From assembly GCF_010093185.1 (NCBI RefSeq), contig NZ_PDWL01000012.1, forward strand, positions 54,396 to 118,395: a stretch of 64,000 bases of DNA. Direction: 5' to 3'. This document shows, in pieces, positions 59,562-64,000 of this stretch. The first letter of the stretch is position 1. Every line of letters starts with the position of its first letter. This DNA comes from Pseudoxanthomonas jiangsuensis. Its GTDB lineage: Bacteria > Pseudomonadota > Gammaproteobacteria > Xanthomonadales > Xanthomonadaceae. A program made the position numbers and the translations under genes. Below the pieces are notes generated by a model. It saw only the letters and a list, made by a program, of their open reading frames with translations. It was not told where the DNA came from and did not search any database.

Positions 59562-60023
59562 CTAGTTTCGCAGGCTCGTCCGTTTCAAGCCTTCAGTGTG
59601 GGTTTTTCCTGCTGGCGCATGTCGGTGCAAGGAAGCAATCAGTGGGCAGGTCACCTTGCCCTGGCTCGAACTGCATGCCTTGACCAATTGGGATAGCGCC
59701 AACTCCATGCGCTGGAGATCGGCCAGCCGCAGGCGCACATCCGCCAGCCGCGCTGCCGCGAGGTCGGCGGACTCGTGGCAATGGGTGCCGTCCTCCAGCT
59801 TGAGCAATTGCGCAACCTCGTCCAGATTGAAGCCCAAGCGCTGAGCGGACTTCACGAACTTCACCCGGTCCACGTCCGTCGGCCCATAGCGGCGGATGCC
59901 GCCGATGGGCCGATCCGGCTCCAGCAGCAAGCCCTTGCGCTGATAGAACCGGATGGTCTCCACGTTGACCCCGGCTGCTTTGGCGAAGGCCCCGATGGTC
60001 AGGGTTTCCGGGATGTTCATCAT
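59562..60023 (-). CDS. merR: mercuric-resistance regulator MerR
   Basis: A 153-residue metalloregulator. The N-terminal winged helix ([26 protein letters not shown]) is followed by a dimerisation helix. The three Hg(II)-binding cysteines fall exactly at C82, C117 and C126, as in Tn501 MerR (THCHE, KACSSS, VTCPL). It represses the divergent merTPA promoter without mercury and, when Hg(II) binds, untwists it to activate. The ATG at 60023 is followed by another at 60020; either is possible. Base composition is lower in GC than the surrounding chromosome. Confidence 0.97.
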   Translation of the reverse strand: MMNIPETLTIGAFAKAAGVNVETIRFYQRKGLLLEPDRPIGGIRRYGPTDVDRVKFVKSAQRLGFNLDEVAQLLKLEDGTHCHESADLAAARLADVRLRLADLQRMELALSQLVKACSSSQGKVTCPLIASLHRHAPAGKTHTEGLKRTSLRN

Positions 60024-60028
60024 GGCGC

Positions 60029-60059
60029 TTGACTCCGTACTTGGCTACGGAAGTAACGT
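60029..60059 (+). promoter_or_regulatory. MerR-controlled merTPA promoter with 19-bp spacer
   Basis: The -35 box TTGACT (60029-60034) and -10 box TAACGT (60054-60059) are separated by 19 bp, the over-long spacing typical of MerR-family promoters. The spacer and flank hold the dyad TCCGTA-N6-TACGGA (60034-60051) that MerR binds. The layout matches the Tn501 mer operator almost base for base. The merR start lies just upstream on the other strand. Confidence 0.95.
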
Positions 60060-60094
60060 TAGCGCATCACGCAAAGTCCCGGAAGGAGACCCTC

Positions 60095-60445
60095 ATGGCA
60101 AAACCTAGCAACGGCCGCGGTGCACTGGCTGCCGGCGGCTTGGCCGCCATCCTTGCCTCGACCTGCTGCCTCGGCCCGCTGGTGCTGATCACGCTAGGCT
60201 TCTCTGGCGCCTGGATCGGCAACCTAACCGCGCTCGAACCGTATCGGCCGATCTTCATCGGCGCCGCGCTCGTCGCGCTGTTCTTCGCCTGGCGCCGCAT
60301 CTTCCGGCCCGCCCGCGCCTGTGCACCGGACGACGTGTGTGCCGTGCCCCAGGTGCGAACAGCCTACAAGGTGATTTTCTGGATCGTGTCCGCCCTGGTA
60401 CTGATCGCCCTCGCGTTCCCCTACGTCATGCCCCTGTTCTACTGA
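60095..60445 (+). CDS. merT: mercuric ion transporter MerT
   Basis: A 116-residue inner-membrane protein with three transmembrane helices. The Hg-carrying pair C24-C25 lies in helix 1 (ASTCCLGPL), and the cytoplasmic pair C76 and C82 sits in RACAPDDVCAVP, all at Tn501 positions. It takes Hg(II) from MerP and passes it to MerA. GGAAGGAG precedes the ATG at 60095; the frame is open to 60029 but the shorter start gives the family length. Confidence 0.96.
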   Translation: MAKPSNGRGALAAGGLAAILASTCCLGPLVLITLGFSGAWIGNLTALEPYRPIFIGAALVALFFAWRRIFRPARACAPDDVCAVPQVRTAYKVIFWIVSALVLIALAFPYVMPLFY

Positions 60446-60456
60446 AGGAGACTGTC

Positions 60457-62437
<1,981 letters not shown>

Positions 62438-62531
62438 TGCTGTGCTGAGCGTTCAGGCCCAAATGCTCAGCTTCATCCGTTGAGCCAAACACCCAGGTTG
62501 AAGCTTCGGGGCTTGTGCGATGGGTCAAGGT

Positions 62532-63735
62532 TTACTCGAAATACCCCTCTTCGAGCAGCCGCACCAACGTCGGAATGTAAGGTCCATATTCGACCACGCG
62601 TCTGACCTGCTTCTTGCGGATCGATGCCATCGTCATTCGCTGGAACTCGAAGTTCGTTGATACCTGGTCATCATCGACATCTACGGTCTCGACTACGGCC
62701 CCGTCCTTGCGCGCCTTCTCGTTGTAGAGCATCCGCGCCCGAATCACCTCGAAGCTGTAGCCCCTGCCCATGCGGTTCATGTCTTTGGCCAGTCGGTTGA
62801 CGGATTCAGTATAGGCATTGGTAATGGGTTGTTCGAAGTAAGAGAAGATTTCGTCGTGCCAGTTGTGCACGGCGGTGGTCAGATCCTTGAACGTGGCCGC
62901 CAGCTCCGGCGGAATGTTGCCTAACCACGTCGCGCATGCCGCTTCAGCCTCCGGACGGCTCTTGTGATCCCAGATCGACAAGAAGCCTTCCTTGAGGGCG
63001 TGCGCCTCCCCGAGCTGGGGAAACTGGCGGAACCATTCCAGGGCCCGTGTCATGTCTGCGCCCTTCAGATCGTGCTGCCGCTTGAGCAACAGGAAGCGCT
63101 CATCCTTGAGCTTGAGGCGCTGCCGAGCCGGCAGATCCTTGCGAATGCGCTTGCGCAGCTTCTCCAGCGCGTCATTGGCCATCCGCTGGATATGGAAACG
63201 ATCGACCACAATCCGCGCCTGCGGCAGCGGGGCACGCACCACCTGCTTGTAAACGTGGTACATGTCCATCGCCACCCACTCGATCGTGTCCTTGTCCCGC
63301 AGGTTGCGGAAATAGGGCAACAGGTCGGCCTTGGCCCGGCTCGGCCGGAGGTCGAATACCGTCTTGCGTTCGATGTTGGTGATCATCGCCCGGTACTGGC
63401 CGATGATCTTGAGCTCGTCGATCCCCAGGATGCGGGGCGTCCGGAACCGGACCTTGGCCTCGAACTCCTCGATGAAGTCGTCAAAGACGTGGCGGACCGT
63501 CTTCTCGTCCAAGTCCACTTCGCGCGCCAGCGCCGCGAAGGTCTTGGTGAAGCTCTCTTTACGGATATAACGCACCAGGCGGGCCGTGGCTTGACGCTTG
63601 CTGTCGAGATCGGCGACAGGCTCGAAGAGCGTCTTATTGCACGAGATGCAGCGATATCGCCTGCGCTGGATGAACACCACGACCGGCTTGCCGTGCGTCG
63701 GCGTATCCTGAAACGACTGCTCTTGTGGTAATCCC
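62532..63735 (-). pseudogene. ISL3-family transposase, N-terminus cut off
   Basis: About 400 residues of a DDE transposase of the ISL3 family. Visible are QSFQDTPTHGKPVVVFIQRRRYRCISCNKTLFEP with the zinc-finger cysteines, GIDELKIIGQYRAMI with catalytic Asp, AMDMYHVYKQVVRAPLPQARIVVDRFHIQRMAN and EPITNAYTESVNRLAKDMNRMGRGYSFEVIRARML at the end. The first ~70 residues, including the first zinc-binding CxxC, are missing: at about 63735 the sequence changes to that of the IS3-type element. A methionine or valine start near 63680 is open, but the protein would be incomplete. Confidence 0.85.
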
Positions 63736-63764
63736 CCCGCCTTTAGCGGTCGCCAGAAGTGGAG

Positions 63765-64000
63765 TTACGCGGCCATCGCAAGCTTCATGGCTGGCGTGAT
63801 GCCGCCGAGCGCCATGTTGGGGCGCTCGTGGTTGTACGTCCAGAGCCAGCGCGTAGACTTGTCCTGCACCTGCTCGATGGTGTCGAACAGGGTTCGGGCC
63901 AGCCAGGCGTAGCGGACGGTACGGTTGTAGCGTTCGACGTAGGCGTTCTGCTGCGGCTTGCCCGGCTGGATGTGCTCGACCCGGATGCCATGCCGCTGCG
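63765..64000 (-). CDS. IS3-family transposase OrfB (C-terminal part, runs off window)
   Basis: On the minus strand the visible 78 residues include VEHIQPGKPQQNAYVERYNRTVRYAWL, holding the catalytic Glu of the integrase DDE core, then QVQDKSTRWLWTYNHERPNMALGGITPAMKL and a stop at 63765-63767. This is the usual end of an IS3-family OrfB. The rest of the gene and OrfA lie beyond the window. The element's left end appears to fall at about 63735, within the ISL3 gene. Confidence 0.9.
   Translation of the reverse strand, partial: QRHGIRVEHIQPGKPQQNAYVERYNRTVRYAWLARTLFDTIEQVQDKSTRWLWTYNHERPNMALGGITPAMKLAMAA

Overview
The window is very GC-rich and almost entirely coding. It looks like chromosome of a gammaproteobacterium of the family Xanthomonadaceae (Lysobacter, Luteimonas, Pseudoxanthomonas, Stenotrophomonas or a close relative). 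The evidence is a DSF quorum-sensing cluster (rpfB-rpfF / rpfC-rpfG) next to acnA, lysS and prfB, kynurenine-pathway genes for NAD synthesis, a FimX-like degenerate GGDEF-EAL protein, and nagZ-hpt-methylthioinosine phosphorylase. I do not assign a genus.

Layout. 0-7.5 kb: a PaiB-like flavin protein, beta-carbonic anhydrase and a tight plus-strand run nbaC-kynU-kmo-sbcB-DUF2461-DUF2939. 7.6-10.3 kb: a large protein joining a muramidase, a papain-like protease and an alpha/beta-hydrolase. 10.4-11.5 kb: an exported L,D-transpeptidase and an Lpp/OprI-like lipoprotein. 11.7-18.5 kb: acnB, a VapBC-type toxin-antitoxin pair and acnA, whose 3' end is repeated in a 152-bp tandem array. 19-25.3 kb: DSF synthesis (rpfB, rpfF) facing the DSF sensor and effector (rpfC, rpfG). 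25.4-30.7 kb: lysS, prfB with its programmed frameshift, a TonB-like repetitive membrane protein and nfuA. 30.8-39.2 kb: phhB, a TonB-C lipoprotein, zupT, rluC, rne with a long leader, a GacA/UvrY-like regulator, an M28 peptidase, crcB and tRNA-Ser(UGA). 39.3-49.1 kb: a LysR regulator divergent from azoR, an AidB-like protein, FimX-like, CYTH, FrnE-like DsbA, nagZ, hpt, MTI phosphorylase and a cold-shock protein. 49.2-58.0 kb: an alpha-2-macroglobulin lipoprotein with an intact thioester motif, then a three-gene signalling operon (CHASE3/PAS kinase, single receiver, receiver-kinase).

From about 58.1 kb the character changes. A 45-bp 3' half of a tRNA-Val(CAC) gene marks the probable left end of an integrated island that runs off the window. 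The island holds a small 'cyclic-phosphate processing' receiver-like protein, an IS5 remnant, a 5' fragment of endonuclease III, a compact mercury-resistance module (merR divergent from merT-merP-merA, with a 19-bp-spacer MerR promoter) and nested ISL3 and IS3 transposase genes.

Functional threads: DSF sensing (RpfF to RpfC to RpfG) reaches c-di-GMP, and a FimX-like c-di-GMP receptor for type IV pili lies 18 kb away. Envelope maintenance is represented by the L,D-transpeptidase, lipoproteins, NagZ and alpha-2-macroglobulin. Mercury resistance was acquired with mobile DNA. The observations most worth following up are the three-domain lytic protein, the acnA 3'-end array and the mosaic at the island boundary.
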